Below, piece by piece: positions 34,101 through 46,475 of a stretch of 64,000 bases of DNA. The stretch covers positions 2,736,855 to 2,800,854 of the forward strand of contig BROE01000025.1 in assembly GCA_036571765.1 (NCBI GenBank), given 5' to 3'. Each line of letters begins with the position of its first letter. Position 1 is the first letter of the stretch. This DNA comes from Plecoglossus altivelis (taxonomy: Eukaryota > Chordata > Actinopteri > Osmeriformes > Plecoglossidae). Under the pieces are notes generated by a model that saw only the letters and a program-made list of their open reading frames with translations, was not told the DNA's origin and made no database searches. The translations under genes and the position numbers were made by a program.

Positions 34101-34854
34101 TGATGAGCCAGAGACAGGAAGTAGACATCAGGAAGGACAAGATGGAGACCAGAGGACTGAGAACAAGGGCACCAGCCTGACGTGAGTTCTGGGGATACCA
34201 AACAGCCCTGTTTCCTTGGTTACCGAGGACAGGAAGAGGAGCTGTCTTATTGGTGTGTTGTTATGCTGGGGTGGAGAGGAAGTTATGCACTCTGTAACAA
34301 CAGGAACTCTGACCTTGGCCTCCACCCTGGACCTTCACTTTTCACCTTACCTCTAAAATCTAAACAAGGATTCTATTTTATTTTGCCTTAAAAGATGATT
34401 CTCGGTCGAGTCTTCTTTTGGCAACGCGCCTGGCTTCACGATTATTGGTTTAACGTGAAAAATGTCCGATTGTTTATATATACATGAAAGATGATATTTC
34501 TCAATTCTGAAATATATATATTCTGATATTATCGGGAAATCGGCCTGTCTACCTATTTCCTGATGTGGCGAGTCTTCACATCACACAGCAATGCAGCAAA
34601 CCCATTGCCTCTCGCATCCAAATTAAACTATAATAAACTCCCCCTCCACTCCACTGTCATTATTCCAGTGAGTATTCTCACACTCTTTGTGTCAATATCC
34701 CTCTCTGGTGTGTGTTTGCACTAGCCACTGTGTTGCTTGTTTAAGCTCAATCATGTTGAAATGAAGCCAGAGATCATATTTCTTGTTTCGCGAAGGAAAT
34801 GTCTTCAGACAGTTTATTTCCTGGGAAGGCTGCCTTTGGCCCGTCAGCTTGGTC

Positions 34855-34958
34855 TGTGTGTGCGCGTGTGTGCGTGTGCGTGCGTGCGTGTGTGTGCGTG
34901 TGTGTGTGCGTGTGTGTGTGTGCGTGCGCGCGTGTGTGTGCGTGTGCGTGTGTGTGGT
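34855..34958. repeat. (TG)n with CG interruptions
   Basis: Alternating purine-pyrimidine sequence (TGTGCGTGCG type) over about 100 bp, the sequence class that can adopt Z-DNA. Confidence 0.9.
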
Positions 34959-35294
34959 CAGATTCAGGGTTCTTTCGCTGTTGATCTGTGAACTCGTCAC
35001 CGCGGTGACAGTCTGACGAGATAGGCTACTGTACGCCATGGACCACTTTGGCTGGGTCTTATCAAAGACATCTGTTTGTCTTAATGAGGGGTCAGAAATT
35101 GACCGTTGACCTCCTACAGGAACCTGGGATTCGGACACTGAATGTCCGGATTACATTCACGGTTTCCGGTTTGCTATTTTTCCTTGTCGTTACAGTTTTA
35201 TTGAACTGTATATTTTTCTTTTGCCGTGGTTATTCGATGCCTTGGCCTTAAATGTTTAGGACAAGGTATCAAACACACAGATTCCCAATCTTTC

Positions 35295-35335
35295 TCCCTC
35301 CCTCCCTCCCTCGCTCCCTCCCTCCCTCCCTCTCG
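35295..35335. repeat. (CCCT)n microsatellite
   Basis: Tetranucleotide CCCT repeat with one CGCT interruption, downstream of ptger4. Confidence 0.9.
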
Positions 35336-36046
35336 CTCTCATACACACATTCATACACACAGCGCTCTTTGAAGCTTTGAGTTGCTTGTCATTGTCTCAT
35401 TCACACAAGCCAGAAGGCCCGGCTGTGCTTTGTAACACGGGACTGGAGTCATAAAAACGAAGATCTCCAAACAGCTCATTTAATTCATACGATGTGAATA
35501 TTGCTTACACGAAGGGTCTCTATGATATGCATACGAGCACATTCAACTTGAAGCACGTTAAACCCGCGATCAGAAAACAGGATGTCTTTACATGAATGCT
35601 AGAACACAATATCTCTGAGAACAAACCGTATGGATGCCTGTGGCACGGTGCAACAACAAAAGCCTTCCCACGGAGAAGAATAAAAATGCAACCTTCAAAA
35701 AGTCACGCACATACACGTGAACCTTAATGACAACACGAATGCAGTGAAAATGACAACTGGTTCACTCTCACCTTCCAGGACTTTCCGTCCGAGGAAGCAG
35801 TGTCCTCGATAATGTCCCAATGTTCACACTCGCAACGCTGACCTGGATACAGTCTCCTGATAGGTCAGGTCGCCAATTTTAATTCTGATATAATGACACA
35901 ATAATAACCGAGAGGTTCTGAGGACATCACAGTCGAACCCTTCGGAGAGATGGAGTCTGGCTCTGCTTGAGATTCAGTCAGGTTTCCGCGAGGGGCAGAC
36001 CCACCCGACAGTCTCGTCTACGGAAGACGTCCGACCCCTATAGCCT

Positions 36047-37705
36047 TCAGATGCATTTCTCCTGGCCAGGCTCAGTGCTCAGTGACACGTGGAGGGTCTG
36101 CTCTTTGGGACAAGGCTGTGACGACTCCTCCACGCTGAGATCTGTGGCAGGCCTACTTTCCCCTTCTCGGCCGCCCTCCTCTGCGCTGCTCTGTCCCGAC
36201 GAGTCGGAGCCCCGGGGGTCTACCCCGGAGGAAGGCCGGGACCCGTAGTGGCCGTCTGGGAGACGGCAGCTGCCTGCATGGGTCTCGCGACCCTCGGGTA
36301 GGTACAGGAGGGTCTGGGAGGTGCTGCTGGCTTCACGCAGGTCCCGGGACACCATGGAGGGCGAGTCTCTGGAGATGACAGAGGAAAGCTGGTGGGCGTC
36401 CAGGCAGTCGAAGTTACCCTGCAGCTGCTGCCTGCGTGCGCCGACCTTGCAGAACACGCACTTGATCTTCTCGACGACCTTGAGGAGCACGGCCTTCCTG
36501 AGCAGAATGTAGATCCAGGGGTCCAGGATGGGGTTGAAGGAGGCGAAGCGAATGGCCCGCAGGTCAGGGTTGATCTCCAGGCGGAGCTCCACGGGGGTCT
36601 TGTAGAGCTGGTTCAGGAACACCTGCACCTGCAGGAGACACAGGCAGAGCGGTCAGATAAGACGGATGCTGCAGCCTTTAGACTCAGTTTAGCTTCACTA
36701 GCCTTTCGAGAGAAGACAACGCGCCTTTTAACGAAAACTATCAAATTAACTTTAATAAAGGAACTTTATGGCGTTTTCATGCTTTGCCCTGATTAAACTA
36801 CTACTGATTATCTCTCCAGAAGATTTCACCGCATTTTTTTCGTGCGTGCGCATTGGATACGTCTGTGCGTAAAGGACACGTAAAACATCAAAACTGAGAA
36901 GGGGAGAGGTAAGAAACGAACTTACTACGAGCGGGATGGAGCAGATGAGCACCACTATGCTGGTGCCGATGAGCAGGATAACCATCTGGATCTCTGCACC
37001 TGCCAGACGCCCGAAACTGCGCCTCCTCCTCGGGTCCGCGTTCCGTCCGTGGTCGTTCCCGAACGACATCCTTCGAATGTAGCGCCTGTGCATCCGAATC
37101 AAAGCGCCGCACACCAGCACGTTACAGATCACCGTAGCTAGGATGAGAAGGGAGCTGAACCCGGCGTACATGTAGGAGAACGCGGCGTCGGAGCTCACGT
37201 TGCTCCGCCACTCTATGAAGCACCAGGTCTGCGGGTACTGCTTTTTCACCTGCCCCAGTCCCATGCTGGGCAGAGCGCAGAAGAACGCGTTGGAGACGTA
37301 GATTCCAAGAAGCGTCAAGCCGGCTAGCCGTTGGTCTACGTAGTCGTTGTAGAAATAAGCATGGTTAATAGCCAGATATCTCTCCACGGACATGGCGCAA
37401 ATAATACTGAGTCCTGCCAGAGAGAAGAAGAGCATGATGAATCCGAAATACTGACACAGCGGGTCTCCTCCGGGCCACGAGCCTTTGACATAAGTCGCGA
37501 TGGTGACCGGGCTCGCGAGCAGTGTCCCCAAGAGGTCGGTAACCGCCAGTCCGCACACCAAGGTGTAGAACGTAGTCTCCTTTTGTTCCTTACGTGATTT
37601 GCACAAGACCACTATAGCAATAACATTACCGACCACTCCGAAAATAAACATGATTGAAGGGATGGTCGGCACCATGGCCCTCGTTGTCACAGCAGTGCTG
37701 CTCAT
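36047..37705 (-). CDS. ptger4: Prostaglandin E2 receptor EP4 subtype
   Basis: Two coding exons, 37705-36926 and 36628-36047, give 453 aa (human 488). This is a class A GPCR with seven membrane segments. Landmarks are the first helix GVVGNVIAIVVLCKSRKEQ, an ERY version of the DRY motif (SVERYLAINHAYF), second-loop WCFIEW with a possible N-glycosylation site NVSS, and SFNPILDPWIYILLRK in helix 7. The intron falls inside the sixth helix (CSIPLV), at the same place as in mammals. The cytoplasmic tail is Ser/Thr-rich and ends in EKCI, as in human. The protein couples PGE2 to Gs and cAMP at the plasma membrane. The third intracellular loop is shorter than human, which explains part of the length difference. 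Fish have several ptger4 paralogues; which one this is cannot be told here. Confidence 0.96.
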
Positions 37706-39395
37706 CTTACCGCCCTGCGACTGAATCCCTAAAGCCCTAGAATAATGCGGGTCGCACGTTTTCCGCTATTTCCATTCAAAAACAGATGCCAAGTTGACGT
37801 GCGCAAAAGCCATAGCCTACACGAACCATGTGTGAAGTGTGAAATTTTCATAAGTGCAGTTATCCTCCGCTGGCCTCTCGAGTTCAAGGGTTCACATGTA
37901 GTCACTAGGCAAGTCGATAGTAAGTATCCAGGTGGTTAGTTGACAGATCAAACCACCCAGCCGGTGATCGCGCGCCGGTGTTGTGCGCTCCAGTGACATG
38001 AGGTCCGTGCGTTCTGGTGAGCACATTAACAACACTGCGTGCTTGCCGATTCCAACTCCCCTCTACGAAACTTTGCCAGCCCCGCCCCTTCCCCAACTCA
38101 ACCCCCCCCCCCCTCCCTCCCCCACCCTCTCCCCAGACCCGCTCACTCCTCTCTAGTCTCCTTGCCAGATGCTGCATATAACTGTACGCTATAGGCCACG
38201 TTACAGCAATCTTAAAACAATAGGCTTGCTTGTGAGAATCAGAACAAAGACTATTGTGTTTTCCTACATCTTAGGGCAGCAAACCATTCGCATCACACGT
38301 GTAGAAATGTATCTTATAACTGGATCTTCATGTGAAAATTGACGTTGGTCATTATAATAAGACCTGAAGCAGAGTTTGTTTCGTGTCTTTTGTGTATCAC
38401 TATTAGCGCTTGATCACCTCCACCCAATCAGGTTGCAGCCTGTGTATCCCTCGTCACTGCCCTATCACAGAGTAAATAAATACACCGCCTGCACGTCACT
38501 AGTGTCCCTGGACCTGGGTGTGCCACGCTGTCATGGTACCTCCATGCCCCCCTCTTCACGCACATACACCACACACACATGCACACATGCACATACAACA
38601 CGCAAAGCCACAAGCTCATGGCCACTCGCTCAATCTGGACGTCTCTGATTACAGTCCGAAAGGCCTTCAAAGCGAGATGCCTGTTGTCATATTCTGCCTG
38701 TTTGTGTCCGGTAGAGCTGGCCTGCGAGTCTGTACATCCGCCATGGTCAGTGGTCCAGGGACTGGGCCACATAGCTGCTTGGCTTCTCCCCCTACTACCC
38801 CCACCTCCTGGCTGGATGCCAGAGGCCCAGATGCTGGCCTCCCATGAGACAGAGAGAGAAGGGGGGGTGGAGATAAAGAGAGGGAGATAAAGAGAGGGAG
38901 AGAGAGGGTGGGGTGTGGGATTGGGGACTGGGCCTCCAGGAAAGAGTGGGAAAGGACCTATAACCCCACACTCCACACAAGCCTTCTCCCCAACATACCC
39001 CCACGCACACCTACCCTACAAGACCCTACAAGACCCTGCCAGACACACCTACCCACCAACACACCTACACAGTTCAAGTAGCCATGACCTTCAGAGGGGG
39101 AGCAGGAGCCCCTCCCCTCACACCTGACCCCTGGTTGTTTTGGACCCATTAACCCAACTCTAAGCTGGGGCCCTTAAACACACAGTAGCTCGGCAAAGAG
39201 GCACAGCACCCTGACCTTCGGTACTGTGACACCGCAGGCTTGTGATGTCGGAGAGAAGCAAAGCAGCAGCCTTTGCAGGTCAGCACCTCTGGAAGATCTC
39301 AGGGGACTGGAACCGGATGGGTTTGACAGTCAGTCTTAAAGTGTGTTTGTTCGACGCTGGCGAAGACCTCCACCTTCCACGGCGGTTACAGACGA

Positions 39396-39419
39396 CCCCC
39401 CCCCCCCCCCCCCCCCCCC
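39396..39419. repeat. Poly-C run (24)
   Basis: A homopolymer of 24 C. The length in an assembly is unreliable for such runs. Confidence 0.9.
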
Positions 39420-40957
39420 GTGGACATCATTAGTTTGCGAGCGCCAGGAAGCAATTGCCTGATCTATCTGCCGGCCACAACCGCCGCGTTGGCCTCTGTA
39501 CGACCCCGCCGCACCCCCCGCCCAGCCCAGGACCCAGACCCAGGCTGGCAGACACTGAGCTAATCGAGGTGCTGGCTGGTGAGGTTTACTGTCCCTGTGT
39601 CCTCTATCTCTAAACACACTCTCTTTCTTAGTTACAAGGAAGGCTTTGTGTATGTCTGTGCCGGAGTCGGGTAAACTCCTACATAACATCCGTGGATGTG
39701 TTGTCGTGGGACTACTTGTTTCCATCAGTCCCAACAAACCATGTACACAGACGAGCAGATGTAAACTGTTTGAGTTGGCACCGTAAGGGAGTTTAAGACC
39801 CGATGCCAATGGGAACATGTTGGGCTCCTGTCCCCTCAGCATGAGAGATGAGTCACCGCTGTGGGTGTATGGGTTACAAACCCGTGACCACCTGCCTCTC
39901 TGATAAGTGATCTCAGCGTTCAACAGTGTACATGTACACCGACGGGTAGAACGACGGACTTGAATGGAACTTGTTCGGGACCACCTCAAACCACCTGCAA
40001 CTTCAAAGCCAGCTATTTCTAACATCTATAAGAATGTACATATGATAAACATGCATATATTTGGAGGGATTTCTATTTTGGCCAATGGATGTAAGTTGTC
40101 TTAGTTCCCATGCAAAAGGTTGTTGGGTCAGTTTTAGTCCTGACCCCAGCCTGTCTGTCATACTCCAGACACGCTTGGACCCGAGGCCTCCCTTTTGGTC
40201 TGTGTCTTGTAAGTTGGAGACGGTTCCTTGGCACCAACCTCTGCAACGCCATGAGAACCGTACGCTTCTAGACCTCCTTCAACTGCTGGACATTCCTTGT
40301 GCGCTATTTGTACGTTGCTTTGGAGAGAAACTTGATGAATACATGTACACTAAATGTGGTCCCTGAGGAACTGCAGGGTAGTTTACCGCAAAGGATAGTT
40401 CACGGAGTCCAACGCAGACCAATCAAGCCGTTTTTTTTATCTGTGTCTGGTTCCACGAGCTTATCTTCCACTATTGCCTCATGTCTTGAACCCAGTGAGG
40501 TCACCGCAGTCGACCGTGCGGTGCTCCGCTGAAAGCAGGGGTTGTGAAACAGTTGGAACTCTTAGAATGCAGGGTCAGAAACAGCTGTTTGTAATGGCTA
40601 ACCTGGGTCACCCCGGGCAGGAAGTGGTGATCTAGCTGCATCGCCTCGTTCCTGACATGCCCAACCAAGCGGCAGTGGAAACGGCCTCTTAGAGAGGTGG
40701 ACTCTGGGCAGGCATACATTACAGCTCTCAGACGCGCAACCCTGACGCGACCGAAACGGCCTGAGGGGGAAACGCCGTCGATCGGCTTGTTGCTTGAGGT
40801 GAAGTCACCTATTCCCGGATCTCATAACTCGTGTTGGACATCGACTGGCCAATCGCGTCGTCCTTCTCTCCTTCTGCAGTCCACTCCAGTGCGGTTGTGA
40901 ACTCGATGCCCCAGGACGCTTTACTGTGCCGCAGCATGCTTACTCAACTCAACTTAC

Positions 40958-41169
40958 CAGGGGAGGAAGAATGATCGCTTTCACAATGATCGAATTCTGA
41001 TTCTCGTTCCGGACTCGTGACGCAGCGACGACGGAGCCGATATAGCGGGCCAGCGCGTCTTGTATGTCTCGGGGCTGCGGAACCCACGTGAATGATCGCG
41101 TTAAACAGATCACCGCTCGGCCGATCAAATTAGGTAAATGCACGTCCTCTATATTGGCTATCTCGCAAG
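40958..41169 (-). other. Unassigned candidate coding exon
   Basis: On the minus strand an open frame of about 70 codons includes HLPNLIGRAVICLTRSFTW and QPRDIQDALARYIGSVVAAS. It ends at a consensus donor (CTG then GTAAGT, 40956-40957 on the plus strand). An AG lies just before 41169 on the minus strand, although the pyrimidine tract there is weak. Amino acid use looks protein-like and the DNA is CpG-rich. I do not recognise the family. Partner exons were not found, so it may be chance or a transposon remnant. Confidence 0.3.
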
Positions 41170-41605
41170 CTCACCTGCTGTCCCTGTGGGCCACGAGGCC
41201 TAGGAAATCAAACCCCAGACCTCATCATCGGCTGATAACGGAATAACATCTCAAATGTCATAAGGGCTGCGTGTCATTCTGTGTTCCAATGAGGGGCTCT
41301 GTTGTGAGTTGTGAGGGAATGTGATGGGCGTTTTACAGGACTGCTGGTGTGTGTGGGTTCCTGCTCTGGATGACTGGGTGTGTCTGGACGAAGGCTGGAC
41401 TAGGTGGTGTTCCAGAGGGCTTGACTAAGTGCTGTTCTAGAAGGCTGGATGAGGTGGTGTTCTGAAAGGCTGGACTAAGTGCCGTTCTAGAAGGCTGGAC
41501 TAGGTGGTGTTCTGAAAGGCAGGCCTGACTGGAAGACAGCTGCTCACAACCTGATGGGAAATTCTTCTCTTGGACTGAGGAAGGGGCGTGGTCATGTAGT
41601 AGTAG

Positions 41606-41642
<37 letters not shown>

Positions 41643-41784
41643 ACCCCAAATGACTGCTGATCCCCTTGACCTGCTGCATCTGTGACCTCCGAACCTCATG
41701 ATAAGGGTCTCAAACAGACCCCCATCTACCATCCCCAGGCTCCTTCCTCCTTCCCTCCCACCCTCCCTCCCTCCCTCCCTCCCT
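40985..41784. repeat. 800-bp tandem duplication, first copy
   Basis: The sequence from AATGATCGAATTCTGATTCT recurs exactly 800 bp later. The first 560 bp or so are identical. The rest, from ACAGCTGCTCACAAC onward, matches only with many small indels. The first copy continues leftward through the candidate exon donor, so it appears to be the genuine one. Confidence 0.9.
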
Positions 41785-42584
41785 AATGATCGAATTCTGA
41801 TTCTCGTTCCGGACTCGTGACGCAGCGACGACGGAGCCGATATAGCGGGCCAGCGCGTCTTGTATGTCTCGGGGCTGCGGAACCCACGTGAATGATCGCG
41901 TTAAACAGATCACCGCTCGGCCGATCAAATTAGGTAAATGCACGTCCTCTATATTGGCTATCTCGCAAGCTCACCTGCTGTCCCTGTGGGCCACGAGGCC
42001 TAGGAAATCAAACCCCAGACCTCATCATCGGCTGATAACGGAATAACATCTCAAATGTCATAAGGGCTGCGTGTCATTCTGTGTTCCAATGAGGGGCTCT
42101 GTTGTGAGTTGTGAGGGAATGTGATGGGCGTTTTACAGGACTGCTGGTGTGTGTGGGTTCCTGCTCTGGATGACTGGGTGTGTCTGGACGAAGGCTGGAC
42201 TAGGTGGTGTTCCAGAGGGCTTGACTAAGTGCTGTTCTAGAAGGCTGGATGAGGTGGTGTTCTGAAAGGCTGGACTAAGTGCCGTTCTAGAAGGCTGGAC
42301 TAGGTGGTGTTCTGAAAGGCAGGCCTGACTGGAAGACAGCTGCTCACAACTGTGCGAAATTCTCTCTTGGACGATGAAGGGGCGTGGGCTGTGTGAGTGT
42401 AGTGTGGTGTGTGTGTGTGTGAGTGTGTGTGTGTGTGTAGTGTGTGTGGGTGTGGGACCCAAATGACTGCTGATCCCCTTGACCTGCTGCATCTGTGACC
42501 TCCGAACCTCATGATAAGGGTCTCAAACAGACCCCCATCTACCATCCCAGGTCCTTCCTCCCTCCTCTCCTCTCCTCCTCCTCC
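41785..42584. repeat. 800-bp tandem duplication, second copy
   Basis: It is identical to 40985-41544 and then diverges by homopolymer and dinucleotide length changes (for example ACCCCAAA becomes ACCCAAA). It starts abruptly after a (CCCT)n stretch. See the finding on assembly artefacts. Confidence 0.9.
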
Positions 42585-43181
42585 CTGTTGGCCGCGACTT
42601 CCACAGTCTGTGGATTCAACAAGGTGTGTGAAATAAACACAACGAAAGATACTTCATGCTTGCTTCATGACAGCAGTCCGATGTTTTCAATAGTAGCGTC
42701 ATACCTGATAAGTTGTGTAACAGCAAAAAAAACAACCTTCAGCTCAAATGTCATCTACCATGGTAAAGAAATGGAGCATGCCCCATTGATCGGAAACTAA
42801 TGGATGAACAATCAAATTAGCCAGCAAATAAATCTAATTTGTGGCTGCACCATTCATGTAATTTCATCTGGCATGTTAATTCAAATGTAATACACAAGAG
42901 CAACTTGCCCTGCTAAAACAGATCAAATCAGTGTATATTAAAGAGACTTTAATATATTGGTATTGCATTAGTTTTATAATTCTTTCAAACAGGCAATAAA
43001 AATACTACATTATAATGTGTTTGTTTTCCTAACTATTTTAAACAGGCAATAATGAAATGTTAAATATGCAGCGACCGTCCTTCATAAATAATACCAGATT
43101 AATAAACATGTTTTCCCTTGGTGAGGACGCCAAGTGAAACATTCTGGAACATTCTTGATGATTCTTATCCATTAATTGCAG

Positions 43182-43412
43182 TGGGAGAACAGCAGAGACG
43201 TCAAGCAGCTGCCGGCGCTTCACTCACGGCAGAAAGGCCTCCTAAGATATACACACCACACCTATAAATCAAAAGGGGAGGAAGAGAAAATAGTCCCTGT
43301 GGATGCAACTCAGGCCAAGGGGGAGGGATACGTTGACTACAAAGAGGAGGAAACCAGCTCATTAGGCATTTCTGTGGAGGACATGGAGATCTTCAAAAGG
43401 CACGTTCTGTAA
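43182..43412 (+). other. Unassigned candidate coding exon
   Basis: Acceptor-like CCATTAATTGCAG precedes a 76-codon open frame in phase 0. It begins WENSRDVKQLPALHSRQK, contains YVDYKEEETSSLGISVEDME and ends FKRHVL with a TAA stop. The composition is protein-like (acidic, charged). No family is recognised, no upstream exon was found and no poly(A) signal is clear. Confidence 0.25.
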
Positions 43413-44372
43413 CTTTTGTACTTTTCATAAACGGAACATGGTTCCCACAGTTTCTGCTTTGACCTGTTGTCCTAAATGAAAAGCATTTGAGAAGAAGTGC
43501 TGAAATCTCCACCTTAAGGGTTCAAAGTTCAAAGGAGTGGCTGTTCTGCATCTCCGCCACCTCAAAGACTGAAACCTCAACTGAGCAGATCCTCTCTTTC
43601 CCCTCTGTCGTCTCATTTCAGCAGCCTGGCCTGGATCACGGATCAGAACCGATCCTACGTCAGTAGACCCTTCCGGAGAGCTGGGACACGGAGGTCAAAG
43701 CACTCAGCTCAGCCCGGACACCCAATAACCACGCAGCAGAACGAGTTGCTTCCTGCCTGCAGCACGGCCACAATGTTTAAACACCTGCCCGCGTCTCGGG
43801 AACAAACAGGCGAAAAGTCACGTTCCTCCGAAAAACCCAGTCTGACCAAATAATACGCCCGGAAAAGTTTGTTTGTTGGAAAAAGAATGTCTGGGGAAAT
43901 TATCTTCATGGTCAATGATGAATGCTCCCATGCTAGCAAAACAAAGAAGAAAAAAAACGAGTTGACACTATGAGATTCTTGACTTTGATTGTTAATCTGG
44001 AACTTCGTTTTCTTTGGTGAGGGCAGTCTAAATAACACGCATACACACGAGGGAACGCGAGCTCTCTCCATGTCGAGTTTGTCTTTGCAGAAATTGTAAT
44101 GATGTAAGACAGCTTGTTTACACAGCCATTGCCTTCAGAATGACACAAACAGGCCGCATTGCTAGGAGACCCGCTGAAATGTTCTCCCTTGCTAGGAGTA
44201 TTTCTGTGCAGTTCTGAGCTCTAGCTATCTCAAGGAGGTGATAATAGGGGCTCAGTCTGGTTGCTTTGGCGACCGGGTATTATGGTCTGCCCCCTTAACC
44301 TGCGCAGTGAAGGCTTTAGGACAGCCTAGACGTCAGCGGAGCCGGCCACGGTTTGAAGTGTTGACGGAGAGG

Positions 44373-45041
44373 CGATGGGGGGGGGTGGTGTGATGGACAC
44401 AAGATGACCCCTCAATATTTTGCTTTTGATAGAGTGGTTCAGGGAAAAGTACAAGTTTCTGCATGTCTGTGTGTGTGGTGTGTGTGTTGTGTGGTGTGTT
44501 TGTGTTGTGTGTGTGTGGGATATAGAGGGCAAGTCAGTGCCTTATGGTCCATGTTGATGTCCATGTTCTGTAGCTCAGTGGGAAAGCTTTCAGATGGCTC
44601 GCTTCCACGTGACTTGCGACGTTAATGCCCGTCAGCAAGGAGCCTTCAGTCAACAATGGCACTTGTTTGTGACTTTGAGCATTCAAGCTGCACGTATTTA
44701 TCCTGGACTGCATACCAGTCCGTTTCCCCAGCCTTTGCCCATGAATACTGAATAGTTCCAACAGAATTGTGGAGCATTGCACAGTCCACAACAGGTCCCT
44801 TTCCTGTCCGACAACTTATCTCTGCGAAAGAGGCGGAACCACCAGAGGTCTGGCTGGGTCGCAGCGACGACTACGAGGCGTGTGTATTCTTCTGTATTCT
44901 ACAGTCTCTCACTCTGGTCCTCTGGGCTCGCTATCCTGAAAGTTCTAGATGTTTCCCTGCTCCAACACGCCTGGTGCTAATGGGTCATTTAAAGCAAGTG
45001 TGTTTGAGCAGGACATCTTAAACATGCTGGACTCTGAGGGC
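44373..45041. repeat. Duplication left of the assembly gap
   Basis: 44510-45041 recurs with no difference I can see at 45177-45708 (offset 667). The preceding stretch, 44373-44509, matches 45052-45176 only with many small indels. Confidence 0.9.
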
Positions 45042-45051
45042 NNNNNNNNNN
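45042..45051. other. Assembly gap (10 N)
   Basis: Ten N bases. The left flank ends mid-sequence (ACTCTGAGGGC), and the same sequence continues properly in the second copy (GAGGGCCAAGG at 45702). Confidence 1.
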
Positions 45052-45708
45052 GGGGGGGGTTGGTGATGGACACAAAATGGACCCCATCAATATTTGCTCT
45101 GATAAGAGTGGTTCAGGGGAAAAGATACCAGAGGTAATTCTGCATGTCATGTGTGTGTGTGTGTGTGTGTTGTGTGTGTGTGTGGGATATAGAGGGCAAG
45201 TCAGTGCCTTATGGTCCATGTTGATGTCCATGTTCTGTAGCTCAGTGGGAAAGCTTTCAGATGGCTCGCTTCCACGTGACTTGCGACGTTAATGCCCGTC
45301 AGCAAGGAGCCTTCAGTCAACAATGGCACTTGTTTGTGACTTTGAGCATTCAAGCTGCACGTATTTATCCTGGACTGCATACCAGTCCGTTTCCCCAGCC
45401 TTTGCCCATGAATACTGAATAGTTCCAACAGAATTGTGGAGCATTGCACAGTCCACAACAGGTCCCTTTCCTGTCCGACAACTTATCTCTGCGAAAGAGG
45501 CGGAACCACCAGAGGTCTGGCTGGGTCGCAGCGACGACTACGAGGCGTGTGTATTCTTCTGTATTCTACAGTCTCTCACTCTGGTCCTCTGGGCTCGCTA
45601 TCCTGAAAGTTCTAGATGTTTCCCTGCTCCAACACGCCTGGTGCTAATGGGTCATTTAAAGCAAGTGTGTTTGAGCAGGACATCTTAAACATGCTGGACT
45701 CTGAGGGC
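45052..45708. repeat. Duplication right of the assembly gap
   Basis: Second copy of 44373-45041. Its first 125 bp are indel-rich relative to the first copy; the remainder is identical and runs on into unique sequence. Confidence 0.9.
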
Positions 45709-45735
45709 CAAGGTTGACGACCACTGTTGTAGACT
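45579..45735. mobile_element. hAT-like MITE remnant
   Basis: It contains CTGCTCCAACACGCCTGG and, inverted, AAGTGTGTTTGAGCAG. It ends in GGTTGACGACCACTG, the inverse of a CAGTGGTCGTCAACC hAT-type terminus. A truncated copy lies before the gap at 44912-45041 as part of the duplication. Confidence 0.6.
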
Positions 45736-46463
45736 ACCTTGGCCAAACCCCGTGGGACGGGACATCACCTCCACCAGGTCGTTACGTCACAGCAGGAACA
45801 TGACAGTTTGGGACAGACATCACAGCTCCAGTTCAGCACCAGAGCAGTGCCCAGCGAGGGCCAGCACCTACGATCCTAATCTCATCTTTCGGAGCGTTTC
45901 CTGGTGGTAGGGCGTCGATAAGGCCCCAACAACGTAAGAGCATTCCGAGGGAACAAACTGTTGTTTTCTTAAGATCGGCCATCGGCGGCAAGCTGGGGGA
46001 TTGCGTAACACGGATGGGATTCAATCTCTTGGGAGAATGAATCTCTCACAAAAGCAAGTCTCTCTCTCATACGCTCTCTCACTGTCACTCTCAGTACCTC
46101 CTCTCTCCTTGGCCGGTTTACACGCGCACGTAATGGTCTCTCAGTCTCTCTTACATCTCTCTCAGTCTCTCTCTCTCTCTCTTACATGTCTCTCAGTCTC
46201 TCTTACATCTCTCAGTCTCTCTCTCTCACTCAAAGGGAGTCCTGGGAGTGACAGGAGAGGAAAAGGAGTGGGAGGAAGTGATGGGCCGATTTTTTTCCCT
46301 TCTTTCCCTCCATTTGCTTACATGAGGTCATGGCAAACGGCAGCACCTAACAATCGGAGGCTCCGCGTTTGTCCACAACACCACACAGCCGCTGCCACAA
46401 CAGGAACCGCTGCTCACCAAGCACACAGCTGCACGCCACAAGAATGGGACTCACAAATAGCCT

Positions 46464-46475
46464 TTTATTTTTATT
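46464..46475 (-). terminator. mrps27 poly(A) signals
   Basis: Two overlapping AATAAA hexamers on the minus strand about 290 bp past the mrps27 stop codon. Confidence 0.6.

Larger units (their letters stand above)
28334..36046. other. Intergenic region rpl37 to ptger4
   Basis: About 7.7 kb without a recognisable coding exon. It includes the ptger4 3' UTR at its right end; a minus-strand AATAAA at 35197-35202 is one possible end. Contents are a hAT-like element, CA/TG microsatellites and purine-rich stretches listed separately. In human, TTC33 and PRKAA1 lie between these two genes. I found no trace of either. Confidence 0.6.

Noticed and set aside
40949..42046. Paired identical open frames at 40949-41246 and 41710-42046 taken as a duplicated gene
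   Set aside because: Both come from the exact 800-bp duplication, and the second lacks the donor-side sequence. At most one copy is a real candidate exon.
44570..44640. tRNA-like TGTAGCTCAGTGGGAAAGC
   Set aside because: It resembles an A box, but there is no B box at the right distance and no stem pairing.
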